This document shows positions 34,154 to 43,604 of a stretch of 64,000 nucleotides of DNA, piece after piece. The stretch comes from Serratia sp. UGAL515B_01 (GTDB lineage Bacteria; Pseudomonadota; Gammaproteobacteria; Enterobacterales; Enterobacteriaceae). The notes below the pieces were generated by a model. That model saw only the letters and a list, made by a program, of their open reading frames with translations. It did no database searches and was not told the origin of the DNA. Position numbers and translations under genes: made by a program. The stretch covers positions 310,001-374,000 of the forward strand of contig NZ_CP109901.1 in assembly GCF_033095805.1 (NCBI RefSeq), in the 5' to 3' direction. Every line of letters begins with the position of its first letter. Within the stretch, counting starts at the first letter, position 1.

Positions 34154-35793
34154 TTATCCGTAAACTCCTTATTTGTGACCTTTAATGGTAAAACCAGCAT
34201 CTCGACACGGCGATTTCGCTGGCGTCCAATATCTGTATCGTTACTGTCGATAGGTTCTGCTGCACCAACAGCGCGAATGGTTATCCGCTCAGGGGCAATA
34301 TCATGTTGTATAAGCCAATTGCGTATTGCAAAGGCTCTCTGCTCAGACAGATGCAGGTTATAGGCTTCATTGCCTGTATTATCAGAATGCCCGACTAACA
34401 GCAGATTATTTTGCGGATTCGCGTTAGCTATTGCCAACATGTTCTGCAGCTGAGTTTTGGCTTCTGGCTGTAACTTTGCACTGTTGGAGTTAAATATAGA
34501 GTTAACACCTGTGCTGCTTATTACTGGCATCACCTTCAACTGGGTGATCTCCTGATCGATCTGCTTGGTCAGCATTCGGCAAGGCGAAAGCCCCCAGCGA
34601 GCTAGTGAGAATGCAGGTATACATTCAGTCCAGTGTTGCTGGTACTGTTTCAGGTCGATGATATCTTGCTGAATTCTTTTTATAGACAGATCTTCTAATG
34701 TCTCAATAGGCAGCATTTGTTGGTTAAATTGCTGTAGCTGCTGTCGTGTCAGCCATGTACTGTTAATGATGTGCGCGCCCAGTAGCAATAATGCCAGCAC
34801 GATGCTCCAGTAGACTCTCGGCATTGGCGGCGGTGGCGGTGGCGGCAGCGGTGGTTCTGGCGGCGGCGGCGGCGGAGCGATCACTTTTGGAAATGGCGGA
34901 TTCGAGACGCTTGAAGACAGAGCCGGTAAAACTGCGTAACGTTGTTCCAGCCAATTAGACCAAGCACCGTGGCGGGTAAATCCATTACCATGATCACACA
35001 GTATCATGCTGGTCGGCTGCAACGGACTGTAAGTGAAAAGCTTCTCCATTGCTTGTGCAACGCCGCTTTCTTGCAGCCAATCCATAAGATGTTGCCCTAC
35101 TGCAGCCCGTTGCACCAGGTTTTCAGCCAACGGTGAGTCGGTTATTAAATTGCGCTTAAGGCCTTCCAACAAAGTAACAAAATCAGTTGAACTCTGCTGG
35201 TTGAAATCCACATCACCGATCCAAGTCGCATTTTGCGGGCTGTTATTTCGACGCTCACTGCTCAGGCGTGCATAAAGTCCGATGACGCAGGGTAGGGTGA
35301 AAGAACCGGCCAACCCTGAAAAAAGATTTTGCCAGTTGATAAGGCTTCTAACCATCAGTTCGCTGGTTTCGTGCCCGTCGGGTAATATAGGAAAAAATGC
35401 CATCACCTGCGCGTTAGGAGAGTGTTGGTGGATATACTCCAAACGTCTGCTCAACTCTTGTGGTTCTGAAACCAGCAACCAGGCAGCGTTGCTGGCATAA
35501 CGCGCATTTTCAATCGTGTTTGACTGACTAAACCATTTTGCCGCGTAGGGACCAAGGATCAGAACCGCTGGCCTTTCAGGCGCACTAGGCGGTATCGGTT
35601 TCGGGGGAGGAGAGTCTGGAAGTTCACGCAACTCATAGCGACACTGTAAGACGATCATCAGCACTATTAGCACTAGCATGATCACCAAAGGGATACCAGA
35701 ATTCCCAAGTTTTGGGATGAAAGTGGCAATAAAGGCGAGCAGCACGCCTGTGGTGGCCGCTATTAGCGCATGGCGTACGGTAAACTTACTCAT
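34150..35793 (-). CDS. Envelope protein: TssM-like topology, Pro-rich linker, C-terminal OmpA domain
   Basis: 547 residues. Two N-terminal membrane helices (ALIAATTGVLLAFIATFI; IPLVIMLVLIVLMIVLQ) are followed by a cytoplasmic domain of about 250 residues, then a poly-proline linker near 300-325, a third helix (VYWSIVLALLLLGAHII) and an OmpA peptidoglycan-binding domain (VGHSDNTGNEAYNLHLSEQRA; GRQRNRRVEMLVLP). Two helices, cytoplasmic domain, third helix and periplasm is the TssM topology, but no Walker motif is seen and the periplasmic part is OmpA instead. It directly follows the short DotU-like gene, so the pair may form a second wall-anchored membrane module. The linker is encoded by GGC/GGT-type triplet repeats on the + strand (about 34826-34875). 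Confidence 0.8.
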   Translation of the reverse strand: MSKFTVRHALIAATTGVLLAFIATFIPKLGNSGIPLVIMLVLIVLMIVLQCRYELRELPDSPPPKPIPPSAPERPAVLILGPYAAKWFSQSNTIENARYASNAAWLLVSEPQELSRRLEYIHQHSPNAQVMAFFPILPDGHETSELMVRSLINWQNLFSGLAGSFTLPCVIGLYARLSSERRNNSPQNATWIGDVDFNQQSSTDFVTLLEGLKRNLITDSPLAENLVQRAAVGQHLMDWLQESGVAQAMEKLFTYSPLQPTSMILCDHGNGFTRHGAWSNWLEQRYAVLPALSSSVSNPPFPKVIAPPPPPPEPPLPPPPPPPMPRVYWSIVLALLLLGAHIINSTWLTRQQLQQFNQQMLPIETLEDLSIKRIQQDIIDLKQYQQHWTECIPAFSLARWGLSPCRMLTKQIDQEITQLKVMPVISSTGVNSIFNSNSAKLQPEAKTQLQNMLAIANANPQNNLLLVGHSDNTGNEAYNLHLSEQRAFAIRNWLIQHDIAPERITIRAVGAAEPIDSNDTDIGRQRNRRVEMLVLPLKVTNKEFTDK

Positions 35794-36399
35794 TTACATC
35801 CCATCCAAAAGAAAATACCGACATACAGACCACAAAACAGTCAGTAGTATCGCAACCACAAACAACTGGGTAAGCAACGACGGCCAGAAATCTCGTCGGG
35901 CTGGCCTTGTTTCAGGCGTTACTATCGGCTCCAACTTAGGAGGTACAATTGTGGGTACCGGTTTTACGTTAGGGAGCTGGAAAGCCAATGACTGACGTAA
36001 TTGTGAACCAGGAAGTGGTACTGGGGAAAGTGTGGCAAGTTGCAGTGCATAGTGGGTAATGACTTCATCATCATTATTAAACAAGGCGATAGCGTGTTGC
36101 TCGGTAAATAACGTACCGTTATTGTAACCATAAAATGCATGTTCTAGTTCATAACCGTGCCAGCTTATGCTCTGCGCCCCAAAATTTTTCCGAGCATGAG
36201 CGTCTAAGACCAGGCAAGTTAACCGGCGTAGGGCATCGATCTTTTGTAGTGAATGCTTTTCCTCTTCAAGATCAAGGCACAATTGCTCTATACGATCCTT
36301 TAGCTGCCCCTGAAATTCCGTCAGCGAAGGAACGATGCCGCGCATGATGATCAATGTGCAGGTCGCCAGAATTTCATTAAAAACACGGCTATTGTTCAC
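35794..36399 (-). CDS. Short DotU/TssL-like protein without OmpA domain
   Basis: 201 residues from a GTG at 36399 that overlaps the glycosyltransferase stop (GTGA), with GGAG upstream. The N-terminal helical part (LIIMRGIVPSLTEFQGQLKDRI; RRLTCLVLDAHARK; WHGYELEHAFYG) resembles the DotU domain of TssL but is shortened. A Pro-rich linker and one C-terminal helix (SLLTQLFVVAILLTVLWSVC) follow. The canonical TssL of T6SS-2 is at 56139, so this is an extra DotU-like protein paired with the OmpA protein next door. Assignment to DotU is by pattern and context. Confidence 0.65.
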   Translation of the reverse strand: MNNSRVFNEILATCTLIIMRGIVPSLTEFQGQLKDRIEQLCLDLEEEKHSLQKIDALRRLTCLVLDAHARKNFGAQSISWHGYELEHAFYGYNNGTLFTEQHAIALFNNDDEVITHYALQLATLSPVPLPGSQLRQSLAFQLPNVKPVPTIVPPKLEPIVTPETRPARRDFWPSLLTQLFVVAILLTVLWSVCRYFLLDGM

Positions 36400-37757
36400 C
36401 ACGGTTTCTCCACTACCTGCCCCCAACCTTCCTGCGTGGAATAAGGACAAATACGAATATTATTCACGGGTGAATGATTAATCGTTATAAAACGGATATT
36501 CAGTTCAACCATTTTTTCGTCGACATCCCGCAATTGTTTGCGCATTTCTTCAGGCGTGTACTGCTTTACCATCAATGGCGTGTTTTGCGTACTGTAGACG
36601 CCAACGTGCCACCAAGCAATGTCCGTACGAGTTAAGTCTAATTCTTCTTTGGGTATTTGCAGTAATTTTTCGTTGATGCATCTGAGCTGGAGAAGCCACT
36701 GATTATGATCGGTAGGCAACTCATCAAACCAATTGATTTTCTCTGTGCTGAAAACATCTGGGTGAACTTTCTGCTCACGAAAATCAACGCCGATGCGGTA
36801 TTGGAATTCCTGCAGGCTACGTACATTGCCCAAACGGTAAGGGCCGAGGTCACATTCGTCGTCACTGGCATTCAATACGCTTAAAACGCGCATCTTGGAA
36901 GTTTTGTCACGTTCCCACCAGGCTTTATCGACAGCACCCTCTTTTTTGGCCTGATTGTTATGATCGCCCCAGACTTTCGGATGATCCTTACGTGAGTAAA
37001 AATGCCACAACAAAATATGTGAGGGAGACCACATGTCGTAGCCATGCGTAAAGGCGCGTGCTGCCATTGCGATCTCTTCGCCCAAAAAGAAGATCTGCGG
37101 GTCGTTAGGGACTTTTGTCACAAAGTGACCGTCAGCAAAAACAAAGCCAGCAGCGAGATAACCACATCGGCGTGGTGTAGTGGATTCAAAAGGGGTTGAT
37201 GATAAACCCAGAATCTTCTCATTGTTAAAACCCCTAAAAATCAATCGACTGACGTATTTTGTACGAGCTTCATCATTTCCAGGGGTATAGCCAGGAGGAT
37301 AGCTGGAAAGAACCGGGTATTTGCTTTGCCCGCGTAGCCCTTCCAACATCGTAATCATTTCAGTGTCCCAATGAGGGACAAACCGGCAATGGGAATCAAT
37401 CTGCAGAAAATAATCTTCCTGCTTATAGTGTAATTCAACACTATGACGAGCCCAACAAGCGCCTTGGCTGGCGAAATAATGAAAAGAGAGTAGCTCAATA
37501 GCTGCTTTCTGATACTGAAAATAAAATACTGGAACGCCCTCGTGCTGCAGGCTGTCAACCAGTGTCATGCCTGCATCAAGGAAGGGTTGAGTATTTTCAT
37601 CATCCTGCCAGCAAACGCCGATACGTAAACGTTCGGGGTGTTTAGCCTCTTTGATCATATCGAGCAGTGTAGGGATCAGCTCAGGATCCCGGTAGCTGGC
37701 TATGCTGACAAAGATTGTAGGTTTGGTTTTGACTTTACCTTTGGTTTTTTGCTTCAT
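36396..37757 (-). CDS. PF11397-type (Skp1 GlcNAc-transferase-like) glycosyltransferase
   Basis: 453 residues, cytoplasmic by sequence (no signal peptide or membrane helix). IFVSIASYRDPELIPTLLDM, then EDYFLQIDSHCRFVPHWD with the DxH metal/nucleotide motif, LSSYPPGYTPGN, and GEEIAMAARAFTHGYDMWSP are typical of the GlcNAc (PF11397) family, whose best-known member modifies Skp1 in Dictyostelium. A sugar transferase is not a normal T6SS gene. It sits 36 bases downstream of the fimbrial adhesin gene and overlaps the DotU-like gene, so its target may be the adhesin, another fimbrial protein or a T6SS component. Sugar and acceptor cannot be read from the sequence. Confidence 0.85.
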   Translation of the reverse strand: MKQKTKGKVKTKPTIFVSIASYRDPELIPTLLDMIKEAKHPERLRIGVCWQDDENTQPFLDAGMTLVDSLQHEGVPVFYFQYQKAAIELLSFHYFASQGACWARHSVELHYKQEDYFLQIDSHCRFVPHWDTEMITMLEGLRGQSKYPVLSSYPPGYTPGNDEARTKYVSRLIFRGFNNEKILGLSSTPFESTTPRRCGYLAAGFVFADGHFVTKVPNDPQIFFLGEEIAMAARAFTHGYDMWSPSHILLWHFYSRKDHPKVWGDHNNQAKKEGAVDKAWWERDKTSKMRVLSVLNASDDECDLGPYRLGNVRSLQEFQYRIGVDFREQKVHPDVFSTEKINWFDELPTDHNQWLLQLRCINEKLLQIPKEELDLTRTDIAWWHVGVYSTQNTPLMVKQYTPEEMRKQLRDVDEKMVELNIRFITINHSPVNNIRICPYSTQEGWGQVVEKPW

Positions 37758-37793
37758 AACGCTTCCGTGTTACAAGATACGCAGTGCATCGTA

Positions 37794-38783
37794 TTAATTG
37801 ACCAGCAAAACAATTTCAGCGGTGGCGTTGAATTGCCCACTCGCCGGCAGGTCGGTAGCTGAATCACGCAACAGTGTTGCGCGCCAATTAAATTGAGCCG
37901 CAATATCATCGGTGCTGCTCTTGCTTTCCCCATTGGATCCATCGAGAAGCAGGTGAGTGCCTGTGCTACTATCTATGCGGATCTTTAACCTGTCAGCGTT
38001 ACCCGCGTTGTCAGTCACTTGTATAAATTTGCTATCCGCGCTTGGTGTTTGCGTTGTTAAAGAAGCGCTGGCGGTATAATCACCATAGTCCGTCGCACAG
38101 GTAAGGCTGAAATCAAGCGGGCGTGTCACGCCTCTTTCAATATCGCTAGAAGAGACGGTATTGAAATCAACTGTTTTTTCACCATCTATACGGCAAACAG
38201 GGGTACTGATGATAGTGACTTGGCCGATATTCAATTTTTGGCCGTAATTGCTGGGATCGTTAATTTCTATCCAGTTGTAGGCAATAAACCCCCCCGGGAG
38301 AACGATGTCTCCAGGTGATTCAGGGTTTTTGAGAGATAAACGGGGTTTGGTCTTATAGTATTCAGTAATGAACTTAGAACCAGCAGGATAGTTAAAGCGT
38401 TGTTCCTTCACAATGGCAGTGGAGGGAAACTGTCCTATTGCTGCAGTATTGCTCCAACGCGGTTTGATTACGACCCCATCTATGTTCGTCAAAAATGTTC
38501 TATCCGCTTGCGAGGCGTCAGCGAGTCCGTTCACGCTCTTACCGTAGCGTGATACGTCTGGTACGCAATTTATAAAGCTGACTAACGTACTGGGGTTGGA
38601 TTCGTATGTCGCAATCATGGTGCCGACCGGTGCATCAGCGTCAACCCGGATAACCTGTGCGGGAACCTCCAGTGTGGTAGGCTCAGTACCTTTCTCTGGG
38701 GTAACCCTATCTACTTCACAGACTGCCATTGAGTATTGGCTCATTAATGCCAGAGCCAGTAATACGATATTTGTTTTCTTCAC
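37794..38783 (-). CDS. Fimbrial tip adhesin-like protein
   Basis: 329 residues with a signal peptide (MKKTNIVLLALALMSQYSMA). An N-terminal domain of about 180 residues has two Cys and would be the receptor-binding lectin-like part. A C-terminal pilin domain starts near PVCRIDGEKTVDF and has its own Cys pair (with LTCATDYGD), ending in GQFNATAEIVLLVN, the donor-accepting type end of chaperone-usher tip adhesins. It lies in the T6SS-2 minus operon, 34 bases after tssA and 36 before the glycosyltransferase, about 8 kb from the matching pilin/chaperone/usher genes. The length fits two-domain FimH/MrkD-type adhesins. Confidence 0.82.
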   Translation of the reverse strand: MKKTNIVLLALALMSQYSMAVCEVDRVTPEKGTEPTTLEVPAQVIRVDADAPVGTMIATYESNPSTLVSFINCVPDVSRYGKSVNGLADASQADRTFLTNIDGVVIKPRWSNTAAIGQFPSTAIVKEQRFNYPAGSKFITEYYKTKPRLSLKNPESPGDIVLPGGFIAYNWIEINDPSNYGQKLNIGQVTIISTPVCRIDGEKTVDFNTVSSSDIERGVTRPLDFSLTCATDYGDYTASASLTTQTPSADSKFIQVTDNAGNADRLKIRIDSSTGTHLLLDGSNGESKSSTDDIAAQFNWRATLLRDSATDLPASGQFNATAEIVLLVN

Positions 38784-38817
38784 GATGAGGACTCCTGTCC
38801 AGCTTCCAGTTTAGCTA

Positions 38818-39885
38818 TCAATTCCGGGGTAAAAAGTGCAATAACTCAATAAAACTTTTCCCGATGGTTTGTTCCGTAACAGCCAGTAGTGCAATTACTG
38901 GACTGCTCGGTTCCATCTGGGTAAACCAAGCTCGTACCTCTTGCAAACTCTTCAATGCATCGGTACGGCTACTAATCTCTTTGGGCTTCACAACGGTCAC
39001 GACGTTTGCTGGTGTCGCTAACGTAGGCTGAGCCTCAACAGCTGTCTCTATGGCTACCTTAACCTCAGCCTCAGCATCTTCAATACTTTCTATAGTAGGT
39101 GCTGCGGCAGGTGCTTGAGAGGGGGCCTCTTCAACAATGTCGTAAGATAACGGCACTACAGCAGCTGGGCCGAATCGGCGTAGCAGCGTCAGCAAAATGT
39201 TAAAATCGGGTGCGTAATCCCCAAGCATATTCTGCAGTTTTGTCTTTAATTGATCCAGACGCAAGGCGGCAAGTTGCAGTGAAGCAATAGCACCTTCTTG
39301 CTGCCGTTGCCAATCTTGTTGTATCGCAGCCATGGTCAGTTCAGATAACGCAGACTCTTCGCGTGGTATGACATAAACCTTTTCAACATCGCGTATGGAC
39401 AGTTGCAGTCCTGCTGCCTTGGGTAACTGTTGCTGGCGAAAATCAGCCAGAAAACCGTCAGGGGCTTCAAGCTCAGCAAAGGCATTCGCCCGCATCATTG
39501 GCTCAAATTCGCCTTCGTCAAGCAGCTGTGGGTGGACATCATCTGGCCACTGTTCAAGCATTAGTAATAAAGCTTCAAGCCCTTCACTGAGTGCTTGCAC
39601 ACCGATCCGGCGCATACGGCAACGCATCAGAGCGATGATCAGGCGAATATCTTTGCCGTGCGCCAGCAGTGCCATTGCATCACGCTCTATCTCTGCCCAG
39701 TTAACCGACTCTACAACCTCGACAAAGTTACCGTATTCGGCTCCGAGTTTTGGCTGAAGCTTGCCTTGTAACAAAATAAAGCTGGAATTGTATTCCAAGG
39801 GCACACCGCAAGGGGGATGCTCTGCGCAAGGCTGTAGTGCCGCCTGGTACCATGGAGGGCAAACTATGCTACTCGATTCACTCAC
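38818..39885 (-). CDS. tssA: T6SS protein TssA (T6SS-2)
   Basis: 355 residues. The ImpA N-terminal domain is seen in CGVPLEYNSSFILLQGKLQPK, VNWAEIERDAMALLAHGKDIR and GLEALLLMLEQWPDDVHP. An Ala/Glu-rich linker (about 255-300) leads to the short C-terminal segment SRTDALKSLQEVRAWF and then IGKSFIELLHFLP. This places it among short TssA proteins, distinct from the T6SS-1 TssA. It lies 47 bases after tssG on the minus strand. It caps sheath assembly in the cytoplasm. Confidence 0.92.
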   Translation of the reverse strand: MSESSSIVCPPWYQAALQPCAEHPPCGVPLEYNSSFILLQGKLQPKLGAEYGNFVEVVESVNWAEIERDAMALLAHGKDIRLIIALMRCRMRRIGVQALSEGLEALLLMLEQWPDDVHPQLLDEGEFEPMMRANAFAELEAPDGFLADFRQQQLPKAAGLQLSIRDVEKVYVIPREESALSELTMAAIQQDWQRQQEGAIASLQLAALRLDQLKTKLQNMLGDYAPDFNILLTLLRRFGPAAVVPLSYDIVEEAPSQAPAAAPTIESIEDAEAEVKVAIETAVEAQPTLATPANVVTVVKPKEISSRTDALKSLQEVRAWFTQMEPSSPVIALLAVTEQTIGKSFIELLHFLPRN

Positions 39886-39932
39886 GTTGTTTCCTTCTTG
39901 GATGTTGAAGTATGCGGGGTTACCCAGGATGA

Positions 39933-40952
39933 TTAACGATAGTAATTCATTTCCGGGTCAAAACTCATACCGGCTAGTGGCGTGCGGTCATCGCTACGAT
40001 CCAGCCAACTGGTGTAACCCAGTTGATGTGTTTCACCCAGAGTGGCACAAGGCACTTCATCTGCTGCCAGCACAAGGCTGACTTCCCAAGCATACTCAAA
40101 ACCGACAAAATTGCGCACCCACTCGCGCAGGACGGGTAAATCCTGCCCCGAAGGGCTGAAATGTAGATATTGCTGTAGGGTTAATGGCCCGAAAATAAGT
40201 TGAAATTTGTGTTGTCGGTCTAGCACAGTGTCGCCGAGGATGGCACCATCACCTAACAACATTGCACCCTGACCGGCCCCAAGCTGGGTTTGATCGGTCG
40301 GTTGCAGGAAGATCCACTGTGTAGCGTACTCACGAATTTGTACTGGAACTTCGAAGTAGTAATGCAAAGCACCAACTAGCCCTTCAGGGTTACGCGCTTC
40401 ACGAACTAAGTGTGCCGATGAAGCGAGGCGAGGGTGGAGTGGTAACTCACTTCCGCCCAACTCATCTGCTGCCAACCCAACTAGGCTACCAACGTAGAAC
40501 GAAAATACCTCGTCACTCTGGCGATCCAGAGAAGCCGTATCCTGAGATACAAACCAAGCGCGATAAAACTGCGACAAAGCGCGATGGTGAAAGATATCGA
40601 CAAAGTCGGCAAGCGTATTGTCGTTACCTTCTGCTCGGTTATAGGCTATTTCGGTAAGATGCAGGGGCATTGCCCCCTGTGGCCCCCAAACGCCTAGACC
40701 AAACAACTGCAAATGGATTTTGCCGTTTTCCTGATTGACTTGCGCAAGTTCGCGCGGCGCAAATGTCATATGAGCAGGCTGGCCTAGCCGGAAGTTTTCT
40801 TCTGACGGCAGACCGGCTGTGCCGGGTGGTGGTTGTTCCGGCGAGCGCGCTGAAAGAGTGCGCATTGTACTGATAAAGCCGCTTTTCCACGGTTCACCCT
40901 GCCCAGGGTCGATTTCTGGTTCAAAGGCGTGAGTCGTTTTTTTGCCTGTCAT
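39933..40952 (-). CDS. tssG: T6SS baseplate protein TssG (T6SS-2)
   Basis: 339 residues from ATG 40952 (MTGKKTTHAFEPE), which overlaps the tssF TAA (TAATG) and has GGGGAG about 8 bases upstream. Family features: LGQPAHMTFAPRELAQV, GLGVWGPQGAMPLHLTE and YRAWFVSQD. It forms the baseplate wedge with TssF. A longer frame exists upstream but only inside tssF. Confidence 0.94.
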   Translation of the reverse strand: MTGKKTTHAFEPEIDPGQGEPWKSGFISTMRTLSARSPEQPPPGTAGLPSEENFRLGQPAHMTFAPRELAQVNQENGKIHLQLFGLGVWGPQGAMPLHLTEIAYNRAEGNDNTLADFVDIFHHRALSQFYRAWFVSQDTASLDRQSDEVFSFYVGSLVGLAADELGGSELPLHPRLASSAHLVREARNPEGLVGALHYYFEVPVQIREYATQWIFLQPTDQTQLGAGQGAMLLGDGAILGDTVLDRQHKFQLIFGPLTLQQYLHFSPSGQDLPVLREWVRNFVGFEYAWEVSLVLAADEVPCATLGETHQLGYTSWLDRSDDRTPLAGMSFDPEMNYYR

Positions 40953-42838
40953 TAAAGTACTCCCCGCCGCCCTGGCCGGGCTTTCCATTGACCGACTTTG
41001 CCACGCTGCATGGAAAGCAGTTCGGTCTCAGTAAAGACGTTAATTGCTGCATGACGAGCAAAGTAGTTTTCCATAATCATGCCGAACAGATAAGGGCTGA
41101 TACCTGAAAAACCATCTTCATCAACGGTGAGTGTACAACGCACACCACGACCATAAATCAGTAAACCATTCCCCGGTAAGCGCCGAATGACGGGTTCACT
41201 ATGGCAACCTACCAGAGCATCTATCTGTGTATTGGAGTCATGATCAGAGCTACTGACAAACAGACGTAACATGTTGCGCAGGGATTCTCCACCTTTGCTA
41301 TGTGTCATATCAGAGAGCGGCAAATAGTTAAAACTGAGTTGTCGTATCAGGCGCCATGCCGATTCACCGTTAGCAAACGGTGGACGAGGGGCACTAGGTT
41401 GAAAAACAAATCGTGCCCCATGAATCGGTGCAGAATCCGGCATCGTTAAAGAAAAATTACCGCTTGCGGCTATGAGGCGCGGCAGATCGCGGTTTGTTGC
41501 CATGGCATCGATGGACAGATAGCGAATATCATCACTATAAGGTGCTTCTTGTTGATCTACCAACGACACAAAGACTTCTGTGCCAGTATAGGCCGTACGA
41601 GTATCGTATTTACGTGCGCTGCTATTATCTTGCCGATGCTTACGAGTAATAGAAAAATAGCGCCCAAAATTACCATTGTCAGAATGGCGAGTTTGATAAA
41701 GCGGGTTAAAGACCACTTCTTTACTCGTTTCAGCCAGTTGACCAAAAACCTTGCTGATGGAGTAGATCTCAAAATCCAGCGGTCGGCTGCGATCAGGGAT
41801 GACATGGAACTCGTTCAACGCCCGGTTAATCTCCAACTTATCCATGCGCCGTGGGAACAGGTTGATGACTGGCGTGCAGTGCAGTAGAAAACGTGAGGCT
41901 GAAACGTGCCCTGCTAGCGATTGATCTAAGCGATCAAGCAGAATAATAATTTCTGCTTCGTTAGTATTGTTGTGTTTCAAGCCATCAGCTAGCTTGTTGA
42001 GCGTAAAGAAGTAAAATCTTTGACGACAAGAGAAATATTCTTGTACTAGATTGTGTCCATGGAAAATATTCCAGGCAACGGGCAGCAGGCTTTGATCCGG
42101 TGACAGCCCTTCAAACGAAAGTGGTTCGTCGCCGATAATCGTATCTTTCGCTTTTTCACCCTTTCCTGCACGCACGATAGTGGCAACGTGGCTGGCATGG
42201 ATCAATTCAAATATGTGGGAAACTATGCGTTCATCGCCATCAATGTAGATGGGCAGACGCTCAAGTCCTTCCAATTGGGAAAAAGTTAAGTCGCCCTGCA
42301 ACCTCAGCTTGATACGTAACGCACTTTTCAAACGACTCTGCGAAATGCGGTGTCTGTCAAGGTTAGGGATATCCGGCGGAATTGAGGTCAGGCGCGCCTC
42401 GGTAATTTCTAATGGCCAGAGCTGGACATCCTGACCGCTGCGAAATTCGCAGCGAGTGATTTCCCCTGGAGCAATAGCGGTAAAAAAGGCGCTATGGCGA
42501 GGAACGCGGTAGCCTTGAGTTAAATTTCCCTCTTTTAAGTTAGGCTGTAGCTGGATGACGCCCATTGACGGAGTAGGCGCAGTATAATTAGGGTAGACGA
42601 TATCCAGCAGACGATGGGTGAAAAGAGGGAATTCAGCATCCAACTTGAGCTGCGTTCTGGCAGACATGAAACAAAAAGATTCAATGAGGCGTTCGACATA
42701 AGGGTCGGCAACCTCAATACCACGCATGCCAAGGCGCCCAGCGATTTTGGGGTGTTTATCTGCAAACTCACGTGCCATTTCTCGCATAAAAGTGAGTTCT
42801 TTATTGTAATAATCAAGAAATTTGTGGTCCACGAGCAT
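40952..42838 (-). CDS. tssF: T6SS baseplate protein TssF (T6SS-2)
   Basis: 628 residues from ATG 42838 (MLVDHKFLDYYNKELTFMREMAREFADKHP), the normal TssF N-terminus. An upstream in-frame TTG at 42874 would add 12 residues without a better ribosome-binding site. DPYVERLIESFCFMSAR and later GVRCTLTVDEDGFSGISPYLFG are family hallmarks. It is the first gene of the minus operon of T6SS-2, divergent from tssH. In many clusters tssE precedes tssF; here there is only spacer. Confidence 0.94.
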   Translation of the reverse strand: MLVDHKFLDYYNKELTFMREMAREFADKHPKIAGRLGMRGIEVADPYVERLIESFCFMSARTQLKLDAEFPLFTHRLLDIVYPNYTAPTPSMGVIQLQPNLKEGNLTQGYRVPRHSAFFTAIAPGEITRCEFRSGQDVQLWPLEITEARLTSIPPDIPNLDRHRISQSRLKSALRIKLRLQGDLTFSQLEGLERLPIYIDGDERIVSHIFELIHASHVATIVRAGKGEKAKDTIIGDEPLSFEGLSPDQSLLPVAWNIFHGHNLVQEYFSCRQRFYFFTLNKLADGLKHNNTNEAEIIILLDRLDQSLAGHVSASRFLLHCTPVINLFPRRMDKLEINRALNEFHVIPDRSRPLDFEIYSISKVFGQLAETSKEVVFNPLYQTRHSDNGNFGRYFSITRKHRQDNSSARKYDTRTAYTGTEVFVSLVDQQEAPYSDDIRYLSIDAMATNRDLPRLIAASGNFSLTMPDSAPIHGARFVFQPSAPRPPFANGESAWRLIRQLSFNYLPLSDMTHSKGGESLRNMLRLFVSSSDHDSNTQIDALVGCHSEPVIRRLPGNGLLIYGRGVRCTLTVDEDGFSGISPYLFGMIMENYFARHAAINVFTETELLSMQRGKVGQWKARPGRRGVL

Positions 42839-43604
42839 TACCTGATGTGATGATGATACTTGGCTACCCTGCAATACGCTTGGTTTTGCCAGTTTCGATG
42901 AGGGAAGAAACCTCAGATTAATACAATAATATTTTAGGGTTTTATAATTTAATGGCTTTCAATTAAATCCAAGTGCATTTCTAGTGCTTATAGTAGGTAA
43001 ATATGATTCGCAAAGCAGGAAATCACTAATTTTACTAAGGAATTTTGGTAGCGCTTGGATAAACTGTTTTCATAGCTAAATGAATTTATATTTCATAGGG
43101 GGAAATAACGCAATTTTTATTGATTTTTGTTTTAATTTTAGGATTATTCGCAGGGTCTATTCTTAATTTTTTAGGGTTGTCTTCCAATATGAGTTCGACA
43201 GTGTATTATTTCCTCAGTTTTTGGATGGGATAGTGATGCTGATAGTAGCAGAAAATCTAACCGTACATGTGTAACACCCTGATTTTAAATGTAAATGACC
43301 TTACAAGATAGACATCCATACGTGTCCGTAGATTGAGAACATTCCGATATGTAACTAATGTTGCTGACCCTATAGTCTGCTGAGTTTGGTAAAATTTACA
43401 CATCAGCTAGGCATTTATCAATTTTGGGTTATGCTTGATTAATGACAGCGACAGTTAACGGTGTTCGGTTTCTGGATGAAATGCTCTAGGTAGCTACATT
43501 ACAGAAAAATCTACATCGCACTTAAACTTCTAAGTGAAGCTGGACGTCGTGCGTCGCTTAAGTTAAATTAAATATTTGTAAAGTCAATTAAAAGAAGGTG
43601 ACAT
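42839..43604. promoter_or_regulatory. Divergent control region of T6SS-2
   Basis: 766 AT-rich bases with no gene on either strand, between the start codons of tssF (-) and tssH (+). It must drive both T6SS-2/fimbria operons. The small inverted repeat CACTTA (43529-43534) / TAAGTG lies about 75 bases before tssH. I see no remnant of a tssE reading frame here. No promoter box is clear enough to assign. Confidence 0.45.

Noticed and set aside
34826..34890. GGC/GGT triplet repeat as a simple-sequence phase-variation tract
   Set aside because: Triplets encode the proline linker of the OmpA protein in frame; unit changes would not shift the frame.
42839..43604. Possible decayed tssE upstream of tssF2
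   Set aside because: I searched by eye for gp25-type motifs in the minus frames and found none; the region reads as AT-rich control DNA.
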